A DNA stretch of 64,000 nucleotides, taken from NCBI RefSeq assembly GCF_003268775.1, contig NZ_QLSU01000017.1, positions 1-64,000 of the forward strand, read 5' to 3'. Both the position numbers and the translations under genes were made by a program. This DNA comes from Paraburkholderia unamae. GTDB lineage: Bacteria > Pseudomonadota > Gammaproteobacteria > Burkholderiales > Burkholderiaceae. The notes under the pieces are model-generated. The model made no database searches. It saw nothing but the letters and a program-made list of their open reading frames with translations, and was not told the DNA's origin. Shown one piece after another: positions 28,267 through 37,396 of the stretch; position 1 is the first letter of the stretch, and every line of letters begins with the position of its first letter.

Positions 28267-29331
28267 TTATTTCCAGATGCTCAACGGCGACATGTACCAG
28301 AAGCCGACCACGATCAGCCACACGATGCACACCGGAATGAACACCTTCCAGCCCAGACGCATGATCTGGTCATAGCGATAGCGCGGGAACGTCGCGCGGG
28401 CCCAGATGAAGACCGACAGCAGGCAGAAGACCTTCAGCACCAGCCAGAACACGCCCGGGATGAAGTCGAGGAACCCGAACGGGGCGCTCCAGCCGCCAAG
28501 GAACAGCACCGAGGCAAGCGCCGAGATCACGATCATGTTGATGTACTCGGCGAGGAAGAACAGCGCGAACGCCATACCCGAGTAATCGACCATGTGACCC
28601 GCGACGATTTCCGACTCCCCTTCCACCACGTCGAACGGGTGACGGTTCGTTTCGGCAATGCCCGAGATGAAGTAGACGACGAACATCGGCAGCAGCGGCA
28701 GCCAGTTCCACGAGAGGAACGTGATGCCCCAGTTCGCGAACATGCCGCGCATCTGGCCTTCAACGATCACGGAAAGATTCAGGCTGCCCGACACCATCAG
28801 CACGACGACAAGCGCGAAGCCCATCGAAATTTCGTACGACACCATCTGCGCCGCGGCGCGCATCGCGCCGAGGAACGCGTACTTCGAGTTCGAGGCCCAA
28901 CCCGCCAGAATCACACCGTACACGCCGATCGACGAGATCGCCATCGCGTAGAGCAGACCCGCGTTGATGTCGCCGAGCACCGCGCCCGCCTGGAACGGAA
29001 TCACCGCCCAGACCGCGAAGGCCGGCACCACCACCATGATCGGCGCGACCATGTAGATCCAGCGGCTCGCCTGCGCGGGCTGGATGACTTCCTTGAGGAG
29101 CAGCTTCAGCACGTCGGCGATCGGCTGCAAGAGACCGGCGGGACCGACGCGGTTCGGACCGAGACGCACGTGCATCCAGCCGATCAGCTTGCGCTCCCAC
29201 AGGATCAGGTACGCGACGCACAGCAGGATCACCACCGCGACGACGAGAATGCGCACCAGCGCCCACACGGTGGGCCAGGCCACGCCGAGCAGCTGGCTGC
29301 CGCCCGCATTGATCGTATCGAACAAGCTCAT
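28267..29331 (-). CDS. nuoH: NADH-quinone oxidoreductase subunit H
   Basis: 354 residues, eight or so membrane helices, the subunit that forms most of the ubiquinone entry chamber. The signature RLGPNRVGPAGLLQPIADVLKLL is intact, as are EGESEIVAGHMVDYSGMAFALFFLAEYINM and the acidic funnel residues of ETNRHPFDVVEGESE. Its start codon directly follows the stop of nuoG (adjacent, no gap), giving tight coupling. Confidence 0.97.
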   Translation of the reverse strand: MSLFDTINAGGSQLLGVAWPTVWALVRILVVAVVILLCVAYLILWERKLIGWMHVRLGPNRVGPAGLLQPIADVLKLLLKEVIQPAQASRWIYMVAPIMVVVPAFAVWAVIPFQAGAVLGDINAGLLYAMAISSIGVYGVILAGWASNSKYAFLGAMRAAAQMVSYEISMGFALVVVLMVSGSLNLSVIVEGQMRGMFANWGITFLSWNWLPLLPMFVVYFISGIAETNRHPFDVVEGESEIVAGHMVDYSGMAFALFFLAEYINMIVISALASVLFLGGWSAPFGFLDFIPGVFWLVLKVFCLLSVFIWARATFPRYRYDQIMRLGWKVFIPVCIVWLIVVGFWYMSPLSIWK

Positions 29332-31665
29332 TTACGCCTTCTCCACCAGCAGTTCACCGAACAGGCTGCCGAGTTGCGCACCGGCCGGCGTCGCCGCCGA
29401 CACGCGCACCACCGTCGGCGCAAGATTCGCATCGCGCGTTGCCGGCGCGCTCACCGAGAGTTCGCCCTGGCGCACGCGCACGGCGTCGCCTTCCTTCAGC
29501 CCGAGTTCGTCGAAATACGCGGCGGGCAGGCCGACGGCGTTCGCCACGCGGGCGGCCATCGTGAGTTGCAGCGCTTCGCCGCGGCGCACGATCGGGTCGG
29601 CGTGATAGATGGGCACGTCGGCAATACGCTCGAAGCGGCCTGCGGCTGCCTTGGCGAGGCTGCCGCGGGCGATCGTGGCGCTCGCCTTGTTCGACAGGCG
29701 GCCTTCGAAGCTGCCGTCGCCAAGCGCCTTGCGGCGCACTTCTTCGGCGGTGTCGTATTCGAAGCCGGGGGCGCCGAGCAGCGTGCCCAGCACGCGCAGG
29801 ACCTTCCATGCCGGACGCGCTTCGCCGAGCGGGCGCACGACGCCGTTGAAGGTCTGAGCCGTGCCTTCGGCGTTGACGAAGGTGCCCGACGTTTCCGTGA
29901 ACGGCGCGATCGGCAGCAGCACGTCCGCGTAGTCGAGGCCCGTCTTGTACGGCGAGAACACGGCGACCATTTCGGCCTGCGCGAGCGCGGCGCGTGCGGC
30001 GGCCGGGTTCGCGGTGTCGAATTCCGGCTCGACGTTGAACAGCAGATAGCCCTTGCGCGGCTGCTCGAACGCTTCGCGCGCATTCAGGCCGTCGCGGCCC
30101 GGCAGTGCGCCCGCGAGGTGCGCGCCAACCGTGTTGGCCGCTTCCGTGAGGAAGCCGAGGCTTGCGCCCGTCGTTTCGGCGATGAACTGCGCGGCTGCGT
30201 GCAGACGTGAGAATTCCGGATGCTGAACCACGGCGTTGCCGAGCAGCACGAAGCGGCGCTCGCCGCTCGCAAGCGATGCGGCAACCTGTTTCGCGGCTTC
30301 GCTGGCCTGTGCGCCCGCGAAGCCTTCCGGCACCGCAACGCCCTTCGCTTCGGCAACCGCCGCCGCGATCGAGGCCAGTTCGTCGAGCCATGCCGAAGGC
30401 GCGGCGACGATGCGTTGCGCGTTCGGGATCAGCGAACCGTCGGCGGTCGCGTTCAGGAACGTGACCTGTGCCCCGCCCTTCGCGGCCTGGCGCAGGCGTG
30501 CGGCAAACAGCGCGTGATCGCGGCGCAGGAACGAGCCGATCACGAACGCCGAGTCGGCGTACGAAAGGTCGGCGATCTTCGTGCCGAGCCACGGCGCGCC
30601 TTCCAGCGGCGCGGAGAAGTCGCTCTGACGCAGGCGGAAGTCGACATTCGGCGTGCCGATCGCGTCTGCGAACTGCTTCGCGAGATAGAGTTCTTCGGTC
30701 GTGCTGTGCGGGCTCGCGAGCAGCGCGAGCTGGCTCTCGCCGTGTTCGTCGCTAATGCCCTTGATGCCCTTCACGACGTAGTCGAGCGCGGTCTGCCAGT
30801 CGGTTTCCACCCACTGGCCGCCCTGCTTGATCATCGGGCGCGTGAGACGGTCTTCGGCGTTCAGGCCTTCGTACGAGAAACGGTCCTTGTCCGAGATCCA
30901 GCATTCGTTGATGGATTCGTTCTCGAACGGCAGCACGCGCATCACGCGGTTGTTCTTCACCTGCACGACGAGGTTCGCACCCGTTGCGTCGTGCGGGCTC
31001 ACCGACTTGCGGCGCGACAGTTCCCACGTACGCGCCGAGAAGCGGAACGGCTTGCTCGTGAGCGCGCCGACCGGGCACAGGTCGATCATGTTGCCCGAGA
31101 GCTCCGAGTCGACCGTCTTGCCGACGAACGAGGTGATTTCCGAGTGCTCGCCGCGACCGAGCATGCCGAGCTCCATCACGCCGGCGATTTCGTCGCCGAA
31201 GCGCACACAGCGCGTGCAGTGGATGCAGCGCGACATCTCTTCCATTGAGATGAGCGGACCGACGTTCTTGTGGAACACCACGCGCTTTTCTTCGCTGTAG
31301 CGCGAAGCGGACTTGCCGTAACCGACGGCCAGATCCTGAAGCTGGCATTCGCCGCCCTGATCGCAGATCGGGCAGTCGAGCGGGTGGTTGATCAGCAGGA
31401 ATTCCATCACGGCTTGCTGACCCTGCACGGCCTTGTCCGACATGGTGCGCACGACCATGCCTTGCGACACCGGCGTCGCGCACGCGGGCACGGCCTTCGG
31501 CATCTTCTCGACATCGACGAGACACATCCGGCAGTTGGCCGCGATCGACAGCTTCTTGTGATAGCAGAAGTGCGGAATGTACGTGTCCACCCGCTGCGCA
31601 GCCTGGATCACCATGCTGCCCTCGGGCACATGCACCTTCTTGCCGTCTATTTCAAGTTCAACCAT
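29332..31665 (-). CDS. nuoG: NADH-quinone oxidoreductase subunit G
   Basis: 777 residues. N-terminal ferredoxin domain with the 2Fe-2S N1b ligands C34, C45, C48 and C62; N5 with H94, C98, C101 and C107; N4 with C147, C150, C153 and C197. The four cysteines of the extra N7 cluster found in E. coli are absent, as in the mitochondrial type. A molybdopterin oxidoreductase-like domain without metal follows. Peripheral arm of complex I. A 112-base gap lies before nuoF. Confidence 0.97.
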   Translation of the reverse strand: MVELEIDGKKVHVPEGSMVIQAAQRVDTYIPHFCYHKKLSIAANCRMCLVDVEKMPKAVPACATPVSQGMVVRTMSDKAVQGQQAVMEFLLINHPLDCPICDQGGECQLQDLAVGYGKSASRYSEEKRVVFHKNVGPLISMEEMSRCIHCTRCVRFGDEIAGVMELGMLGRGEHSEITSFVGKTVDSELSGNMIDLCPVGALTSKPFRFSARTWELSRRKSVSPHDATGANLVVQVKNNRVMRVLPFENESINECWISDKDRFSYEGLNAEDRLTRPMIKQGGQWVETDWQTALDYVVKGIKGISDEHGESQLALLASPHSTTEELYLAKQFADAIGTPNVDFRLRQSDFSAPLEGAPWLGTKIADLSYADSAFVIGSFLRRDHALFAARLRQAAKGGAQVTFLNATADGSLIPNAQRIVAAPSAWLDELASIAAAVAEAKGVAVPEGFAGAQASEAAKQVAASLASGERRFVLLGNAVVQHPEFSRLHAAAQFIAETTGASLGFLTEAANTVGAHLAGALPGRDGLNAREAFEQPRKGYLLFNVEPEFDTANPAAARAALAQAEMVAVFSPYKTGLDYADVLLPIAPFTETSGTFVNAEGTAQTFNGVVRPLGEARPAWKVLRVLGTLLGAPGFEYDTAEEVRRKALGDGSFEGRLSNKASATIARGSLAKAAAGRFERIADVPIYHADPIVRRGEALQLTMAARVANAVGLPAAYFDELGLKEGDAVRVRQGELSVSAPATRDANLAPTVVRVSAATPAGAQLGSLFGELLVEKA

Positions 31666-31777
31666 GATGGTTAATCGTCCCTAACCTGTTACCGCTCAAT
31701 TTCACAGCGGCATTCCCCGTCACATCGCCGTTGCGTCGTGCTACGCGGTTCGCACACAACGCGCTGTCCTTCGCCCT

Positions 31778-33106
31778 TTAGGCAGCCACCGTTTCCGAGG
31801 CCGCGTGCGAGCCGGCATGACCGCCGACGAGACAACGCTTGTTGTGCACGTGATATTCGAATTCGTCCCAATAGTGCTTGAGCATGCCGCGCACCGGCAT
31901 GGCCGCCGCGTCGCCCAGCGCGCAGATCGTACGGCCCATGATGTTGCCCGCCACCGAATTCAGCAGGTCCAGGTCTTCCTGGCGGCCCTCGCCGTGCTCG
32001 ATGCGGTTCACCACGCGATACAGCCAGCCCGTGCCTTCGCGGCACGGCGTGCACTGGCCGCACGACTCTTCGTAGTAGAAGTACGAGAGACGCAGCAGCG
32101 AGCGCACCATGCAGCGCGTTTCGTCCATGACGATGACCGCGCCCGAGCCGAGCATCGAGCCCTGCTTGGCGATGGAGTCATAGTCCATGTCCGTCTGCAT
32201 CATCAGGTCGCCCGGAATGACCGGCGCCGACGAGCCGCCCGGAATCACGGCCTTCAGTTTCTTGCCGCCGCGCACGCCGCCTGCGAGCTCCATGAGCTTC
32301 GCGAACGGGGTGCCGAGCGGAATCTCGTAGTTGCCCGGACGCTCCACGTCGCCCGACACCGAGAAAATCTTCGTGCCGCCGTTGTTCGGCTTGCCGAGTT
32401 CCATGTACGTCTGCGGACCCACGGTCAGCAGGAACGGCACCGCGGCGAACGTTTCGGTGTTGTTGATCGTGGTGGGCTTGCCGTACACGCCGAAGCTCGC
32501 CGGGAACGGCGGCTTGAAGCGCGGCTGGCCCTTCTTGCCTTCGAGCGACTCGAGCAGCGCGGTTTCCTCGCCGCAGATGTACGCGCCATAGCCATGGTGA
32601 GCGTGCAACTGGAACGAGAAGTCCGTGCCGAGAATGTTGTCGCCGAGGTAACCCGCCTGGCGCGCTTCTTCCAGCGCGGCCTCGAAGCGGCGATACACCT
32701 CGAAGATTTCGCCGTGGATGTAGTTGTAGCCCACGGTGATGCCCATGGCGTACGCGCCGATGGCCATGCCTTCGATCACGCTATGCGGATTCCAGCGCAG
32801 GATGTCGCGGTCCTTGAACGTGCCCGGCTCGCCCTCGTCCGAGTTGCAGACGAGATACTTCTGGCCCGGGAACTGACGCGGCATGAAGCTCCACTTCAGG
32901 CCGGTCGGAAAGCCCGCGCCGCCTCGGCCGCGCAGGCCGCCGGCCTTCACGTCGGCGATCACCTGCTCGGGCGGAATCTTTTCTTCGAGGATACGGCGCA
33001 GCTGCTTGTAGCCGCCGCGCGCGACGTAGTCTTCGAGATGCCAGTTCTCGCCGTTCAGGCCCGCGAGAATCAGGGGTTTGATGTGACGGTCGTGCAACGA
33101 AGTCAT
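31778..33106 (-). CDS. nuoF: NADH-quinone oxidoreductase subunit F
   Basis: 442 residues, the NADH- and FMN-binding subunit. Seen: GLRGRGGAGFPTG (57-69) for NADH, the FMN region around SDEGEPGTFKDR, and the N3 4Fe-4S ligands C349, C352, C355 and C395 (ESCGQCTPCREGTG). The ATG at 33106 has GAGGAG seven bases upstream and overlaps the stop of nuoE by four bases (ATGA). Electron entry point of complex I. Confidence 0.97.
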   Translation of the reverse strand: MTSLHDRHIKPLILAGLNGENWHLEDYVARGGYKQLRRILEEKIPPEQVIADVKAGGLRGRGGAGFPTGLKWSFMPRQFPGQKYLVCNSDEGEPGTFKDRDILRWNPHSVIEGMAIGAYAMGITVGYNYIHGEIFEVYRRFEAALEEARQAGYLGDNILGTDFSFQLHAHHGYGAYICGEETALLESLEGKKGQPRFKPPFPASFGVYGKPTTINNTETFAAVPFLLTVGPQTYMELGKPNNGGTKIFSVSGDVERPGNYEIPLGTPFAKLMELAGGVRGGKKLKAVIPGGSSAPVIPGDLMMQTDMDYDSIAKQGSMLGSGAVIVMDETRCMVRSLLRLSYFYYEESCGQCTPCREGTGWLYRVVNRIEHGEGRQEDLDLLNSVAGNIMGRTICALGDAAAMPVRGMLKHYWDEFEYHVHNKRCLVGGHAGSHAASETVAA

Positions 33107-33588
33107 TTCGAAAGCTCCTCGAGCAGCTGGTCGATCTTCTCGCGGCTCATGAAGCTGCACATGCGGTGATTGTTCACGAGCATCACCGGTGCGTCGCCGC
33201 ACGCGCCCATGCACTCACCTTCCTTCAAGGTGAACTTGCCATCGGGCGTGGTTTCGCCGAAGTCGATACCGAGCTTCTGCTTCAGGTAGTCGGCGGCGCT
33301 CTCCGAGCCGCCATCCGGGCCGAGCTGGCACGGCAGATTCGTGCAGAGCGTGATCTTGTGCTTGCCGACCGGCTTCGTCTCGAACATCGTGTAGAACGTG
33401 GCGACTTCCTGGACCGCGACAGGCGGCATGCCGATGTAGTCGGCCACGAACTGCATGATTTCGGGGGACAGCCAGCCCTGCTCTTCTTGAGCCACGGCCA
33501 AAGCCGCCATCACGGCGGACTGTCGCTGATCGGCGGGGTACTTCGTCAACGCGCGATCGATTTCTTTCAGGCCTTCAGCTGAGATCAT
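33103..33588 (-). CDS. nuoE: NADH-quinone oxidoreductase subunit E
   Basis: 161 residues (from MISAEGLKEI), thioredoxin-like 2Fe-2S subunit. Ligands of cluster N1a: C82, C87 (LCTNLPCQLG) and C126, C130 (GECMGACGDAP). An in-frame TTG start seven codons earlier is possible but lacks spacing to a ribosome binding site; homologues start near this methionine. The last four bases overlap nuoF. A 154-base gap separates it from nuoD. Confidence 0.96.
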   Translation of the reverse strand: MISAEGLKEIDRALTKYPADQRQSAVMAALAVAQEEQGWLSPEIMQFVADYIGMPPVAVQEVATFYTMFETKPVGKHKITLCTNLPCQLGPDGGSESAADYLKQKLGIDFGETTPDGKFTLKEGECMGACGDAPVMLVNNHRMCSFMSREKIDQLLEELSK

Positions 33589-33742
33589 TTTCAGACACGA
33601 CTCTTTCAATTCCTACCGTTTCAATTCCCGCCAGACAAACCCCTGCCGCGCGTTGCGCATTCCTGCTCGCTGCGACAGTCCTGGCGTTCCCGGTATTTCG
33701 CCGTGCGCTCCGCTCCTGCGAAGCGCGCCGGCAGCTTGCTAC

Positions 33743-34996
33743 CTAGCGGTCGATTTCACCGAACACGATGTCCTGCGTACCGATGATCGTGACCGCGTCG
33801 GCGATCATGTGGCCGCGCGCCATTTCATCGAGCGCGGACAAATGGGCATAACCCGGCGCACGGATCTTCAGACGATAAGGCTTGTTCGCGCCATCTGACA
33901 CCAGGTAGATGCCGAATTCACCCTTCGGATGTTCGACGGCAGCATATGCCTCGCCTTCGGGCACATGGAAGCCTTCCGTGAAGAGCTTGAAGTGGTGAAT
34001 CAGCTCTTCCATGTTCGACTTCATGTTCACGCGCGAAGGCGGCGCAACCTTGTGATTGTCGACCATCACCGGACCCGGATTCTTGCGCAGCCACTCAATG
34101 CACTGTTTCGCAATACGGGTGGACTGGCGCATTTCCTCGACGCGCACAAGATAACGGTCGTAGCAGTCGCCGTTCACGCCCACCGGAATGTCGAAGTCCA
34201 TCTGGTCGTAGACTTCGTACGGCTGCTTCTTGCGCAGATCCCACTCGATGCCCGAACCGCGCAGCATCGCGCCCGTGAGGCCGAGTTGCATGGCGCGCTC
34301 GGGGCTCACCACGCCGATGCCGACAAGACGCTGCTTCCAGATCCGGTTGTCGGTGAGGAGCGTTTCGTACTCGTCGACGCAACCCGGGAAGCGCGTGAAG
34401 AAGTCGTCGATGAAGTCCAGCAGCGAACCCTGGCGCGCCTCGTTCATGCGGGCGAGCGCCTTCTCGTTGTGGATCTTCGAAGCCTTGTATTGCGGCATCG
34501 CGTCGGGCAGATCGCGGTACACACCGCCCGGACGGTAGTAGGCCGCGTGCATGCGCGCGCCCGACACCGCCTCGTACACGTCCATGAGGTCCTCGCGCTC
34601 GCGGAACGCGTAGAGGAACACCGCCATCGCGCCGACGTCGAGCGCGTGCGAGCCGATCCACATCAGGTGGTTCAGCACGCGCGTGACTTCGTCGAACAGC
34701 ACGCGGATGTACTTCGCGCGGACCGGCACTTCGATGCCGAGCAGCTTTTCGATGGCCATCACATAGCCGTGCTCGTTGACCATCATCGACACGTAGTCGA
34801 GACGGTCCATGTACGGCACCGACTGGATGAACGTCTTGTTCTCGGCGAGCTTTTCCGTCGCGCGATGCAGCAGCCCGATGTGCGGATCGGCGCGCTGGAT
34901 CACTTCGCCGTCGAGCTCGAGCACGAGGCGCAGCACACCGTGCGCTGCCGGGTGCTGCGGGCCGAAGTTGAGCGTGTAGTTCTTGATCTCTGACAT
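33743..34996 (-). CDS. nuoD: NADH-quinone oxidoreductase subunit D
   Basis: 417 residues, 49-kDa-type subunit related to NiFe hydrogenase large subunit. Conserved: NFGPQHPAAHGVLRL (quinone-site histidine loop), HRATEKLAENKTFIQSVPYMDRLDYVSMMVNEH and the C-terminal DIVFGEIDR, where a hydrogenase would have its metal ligands. It forms the quinone site with NuoB and NuoH. Separate from nuoC, unlike the NuoCD fusion of E. coli; it starts nine bases after nuoC. Confidence 0.97.
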   Translation of the reverse strand: MSEIKNYTLNFGPQHPAAHGVLRLVLELDGEVIQRADPHIGLLHRATEKLAENKTFIQSVPYMDRLDYVSMMVNEHGYVMAIEKLLGIEVPVRAKYIRVLFDEVTRVLNHLMWIGSHALDVGAMAVFLYAFREREDLMDVYEAVSGARMHAAYYRPGGVYRDLPDAMPQYKASKIHNEKALARMNEARQGSLLDFIDDFFTRFPGCVDEYETLLTDNRIWKQRLVGIGVVSPERAMQLGLTGAMLRGSGIEWDLRKKQPYEVYDQMDFDIPVGVNGDCYDRYLVRVEEMRQSTRIAKQCIEWLRKNPGPVMVDNHKVAPPSRVNMKSNMEELIHHFKLFTEGFHVPEGEAYAAVEHPKGEFGIYLVSDGANKPYRLKIRAPGYAHLSALDEMARGHMIADAVTIIGTQDIVFGEIDR

Positions 34997-35005
34997 GCGA
35001 CCCTC

Positions 35006-35611
35006 TTAGTGTTTCCTCAGACCACCGTAGCGATCCTCACGGATCACACGCGGCGTGATCTCGCGCGGCTCGATCGTGACCGGCTGGTAGACCACGCGCT
35101 TCTGCTCCGGGTCGTAACGCATTTCGACGTAACCCGAGATCGGGAAGTCCTTGCGGAACGGGTGTCCGATGAAGCCATAGTCGGTCAGGATGCGGCGCAG
35201 GTCGGGGTGGCCTTCGAAGACGATGCCGAAGAGGTCGAACGCCTCGCGCTCGTACCAGTTCGCCGAACTCCAGATCTCGACGACCGAAGGCACGATGGGC
35301 ACATCGTCGTCAGGGCCGAACACCCGCAGGCGCAGGCGCCAGTTGTTCGTGAGGGAGAGCAGTTGCGACACGGCCGCGAAACGCGGGCCTTCCCATGCGC
35401 CGTCGCCGTAGGTCTGATAGTCGACGCCGCACAGGTCGATCAATTGCTCGAAGCGCAGCGAGGGGTTGTCGCGCAGCTCCTTGGCCACGCCGAGGTACTC
35501 ACCCGCCTTGACGACCAGCGTCAGCTCGCCAAGTGCCTCGGTGAGGCTGACGATGCGCGCGCCAAGGGCCGCTTCGAGGTTCGCTTTCAGGGTCTCGAGT
35601 TTGCTTGCCAT
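35006..35611 (-). CDS. nuoC: NADH-quinone oxidoreductase subunit C
   Basis: 201 residues, 30-kDa-type subunit. The signature FEGHPDLRRILTDYGFIGHPFRKDFPISGY is complete, with SANWYEREAFDLFGI before it. It packs against NuoD and NuoB in the connecting module. Free-standing. The C-terminal about 30 residues (PVTIEPREITPRVIREDRYGG) are the usual extension in proteobacteria. Confidence 0.97.
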   Translation of the reverse strand: MASKLETLKANLEAALGARIVSLTEALGELTLVVKAGEYLGVAKELRDNPSLRFEQLIDLCGVDYQTYGDGAWEGPRFAAVSQLLSLTNNWRLRLRVFGPDDDVPIVPSVVEIWSSANWYEREAFDLFGIVFEGHPDLRRILTDYGFIGHPFRKDFPISGYVEMRYDPEQKRVVYQPVTIEPREITPRVIREDRYGGLRKH

Positions 35612-35632
35612 ATTGTGGGGAGGCCGCGGCCT

Positions 35633-36112
35633 TTATTGACGGGCGATGGTGCTGGTGCGGCGAATCTTCGCCTGCAACTGGATCACCCCGTAGACCAGGG
35701 CTTCCGCTGTCGGCGGGCAACCCGGCACATAGACATCGACCGGCACGATGCGATCACACCCGCGCACGACCGAATACGAATAGTGGTAGTAGCCGCCGCC
35801 GTTGGCGCACGACCCCATCGAAATGACCCAGCGCGGCTCGGCCATCTGGTCGTAGACCTTGCGCAGCGCGGGCGCCATCTTGTTGCACAGCGTGCCGGCG
35901 ACGATCATGACGTCCGACTGGCGCGGGCTCGGGCGGAACACCACGCCGAAACGGTCGAGGTCGTAGCGGGCCGCGCCCGCGTGCATCATCTCGACCGCGC
36001 AACACGCCAGACCGAACGTCATCGGCCACAGCGAGCCAGTGCGCGTCCAGTTGATCAGCTTGTCAGCCGTGGTGGTGACAAACCCTTCCTTCAAGACCCC
36101 TTCGATACTCAT
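35633..36112 (-). CDS. nuoB: NADH-quinone oxidoreductase subunit B
   Basis: 159 residues, PSST-type subunit that binds N2, the last cluster before quinone. Ligands C37 and C38 (adjacent, GLACCAVEMM), C102 (MGSCANGGG) and C132 (VPGCPPTAEAL) are present. It also contributes to the quinone pocket. It lies 72 bases after nuoA and 21 bases before nuoC. Full length. Confidence 0.98.
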   Translation of the reverse strand: MSIEGVLKEGFVTTTADKLINWTRTGSLWPMTFGLACCAVEMMHAGAARYDLDRFGVVFRPSPRQSDVMIVAGTLCNKMAPALRKVYDQMAEPRWVISMGSCANGGGYYHYSYSVVRGCDRIVPVDVYVPGCPPTAEALVYGVIQLQAKIRRTSTIARQ

Positions 36113-36184
36113 GTGCTTTCCACTCCAGACGGACAGCCCACAGTTTCCCCGCAGTGCCGCCCATGCTATCCGGCGATTAACCCA

Positions 36185-36544
36185 TTATTCCCAGTCGAGA
36201 CCGCCCTTCTTCCAGATGTAGGCAAAGCCCAGCAGGAATTCGAGCAGAAACAGCATCATCGACAGGAAACCGGGCCAGCCGATGTCGCGCAGGGCCACAC
36301 CCCACGGAAACAGGAATGCCGTTTCGAGGTCGAAGATGATGAAAAGGATGGCGACCAGGTAGTAGCGTACGTCGAACTTCATGCGCGCGTCTTCGAATGC
36401 TTCGAAGCCGCACTCGTACGGCGAATTTTTTTCGCTGTTTGGCCGGTTGGGACCGAGGACCTTGCCAATTGTCACTAGCGCTATGCCCAGACCGAGACCT
36501 ACGAGGAGGAATAGAAGGACGGGGTAATAGGCAGCGAGGTTCAA
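36185..36544 (-). CDS. nuoA: NADH-quinone oxidoreductase subunit A, TTG start
   Basis: 119 residues, three membrane helices. The loop YECGFEAFEDARMKFDVRYYLVAILFIIFDLETAFLFPW is the family hallmark, with the cysteine that is accessible in the de-active enzyme and the acidic residues facing NuoH. The start is TTG (36544-36542), preceded by AGAGGATAG; no ATG lies in range and homologues begin MNLAAYYPVLLFL, so the start is firm. First gene of the operon; no clear -35/-10 pair is visible in the 113 bases before the upstream terminator. Confidence 0.96.
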   Translation of the reverse strand: MNLAAYYPVLLFLLVGLGLGIALVTIGKVLGPNRPNSEKNSPYECGFEAFEDARMKFDVRYYLVAILFIIFDLETAFLFPWGVALRDIGWPGFLSMMLFLLEFLLGFAYIWKKGGLDWE

Positions 36545-36657
36545 GGCTATCCTCTATATCGGTTGGTTCTGAGGTTCCGCAGGAACTTGCATCGCTCCGC
36601 GGGAATCACTTCACGTACTTCGCGCTGCGAACAGAAAACGAACACGACGTAAGAAGC

Positions 36658-36699
36658 AAAAATGCCAGCCGAAGCTGAAGCAAGCGGCTGGCATTTTTT
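36658..36699. terminator. terminator between tRNA-Leu and nuoA
   Basis: TGCCAGCC/GGCTGGCA stem flanked by five A and six T, so it works in both directions. On the minus strand it is ten bases after the CCA end of tRNA-Leu and separates the tpiA-secG-tRNA transcript from nuoA. Confidence 0.9.
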
Positions 36700-36708
36700 A
36701 GATAACAT

Positions 36709-36793
36709 TGGTGCCGACGGCGAGACTCGAACTCGCACAGCTTTCGCCACTACCCCCTCAAGATAGCGTGTCTACCAATTTCACCACGTCGGC
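36709..36793 (-). tRNA. leuT-like: tRNA-Leu(GAG)
   Basis: 85 nt including an encoded CCA. Acceptor stem GCCGACG/CGTCGGC, discriminator A, D arm GTG...CAC, anticodon stem CTATC/GGTAG with loop TTGAGGG (anticodon GAG, reads CUC and CUU), long variable arm as expected for leucine (GGCGAAAGCTG region), T arm GCGAG/CTCGC with TTCGAGT. All parts fit the canonical class II cloverleaf. Between secG and nuoA, a conserved place in betaproteobacteria. Confidence 0.96.
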
Positions 36794-36904
36794 ACTACAT
36801 GCAATCCGGGACAACAAATTCTTGTAACCCGCGAATCGCTTCAAGACTTAAATTCTAACTTGTTTCCGTTCTTTGTTCAACGCACAAAAACAAGTTTTTC
36901 AGAA

Positions 36905-37294
36905 TTATTTCGGTACATCGTTGCCCGGGTTCGAGGCTGCTGCAACCGGAGAAGCCGCCGCCGGAGCAGATGCCGCGGGTGCCGAAGCAACCGGAGCCGA
37001 GGCCACGACAGGGGCTGGTGCCGCAGCGCCAAGCACGCCCGCCGAAGGCTTCGCATGATACGACCCCAGGTAGGTTAATGCAAGGGTCGACACGAAAAAC
37101 ACCGTTGCGAGAACGGCAGTAGTCCGCGAAAGAAAGTTCGCGGAACCGCTCGCGCCGAACAGGCTGCCCGAGGCGCCGCTGCCGAAAGCCGCGCCCATGT
37201 CCGCGCCTTTGCCGTGTTGCAGCAATACGAGGCCGATCACCCCGAGCGCCGACAGAAGCTGGACGACGATAATCAACGTTTTCAAATACAGCAT
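36905..37294 (-). CDS. secG: preprotein translocase subunit SecG
   Basis: 129 residues. Two membrane helices (about 3-22 and 53-74) around the conserved loop LLQHGKGADMGAAFGSGASGSLFGASGSANFLSRTTA. It helps the SecYEG channel and SecA motor export proteins. The C-terminal about 50 residues are a low-complexity Ala/Pro/Val tail, common in Burkholderiales SecG. AGGTGA precedes the ATG at 37294. It follows tpiA by 102 bases, the usual arrangement, and tRNA-Leu comes next. Confidence 0.96.
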   Translation of the reverse strand: MLYLKTLIIVVQLLSALGVIGLVLLQHGKGADMGAAFGSGASGSLFGASGSANFLSRTTAVLATVFFVSTLALTYLGSYHAKPSAGVLGAAAPAPVVASAPVASAPAASAPAAASPVAAASNPGNDVPK

Positions 37295-37396
37295 CACACT
37301 CACCTGAGTCCTGGTTGAGCGCCCGCCCCTGGCCGAGGCAAACGCATAAGCAGCCCGCACGACGCGCTCTATCCCGAGCGAGCCGTGCGCAAGCCT

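Noticed and set aside
27742..30210. An 822-codon open frame on the plus strand across nuoI, nuoH and nuoG
   Set aside because: It spans three real genes on the other strand and shows no domain, only Arg/His/Asp-rich composition.
29332..31665. Loss of the N7 iron-sulfur cysteines in NuoG
   Set aside because: Absence of N7 is normal outside the E. coli/Thermus type and is not evidence of decay.
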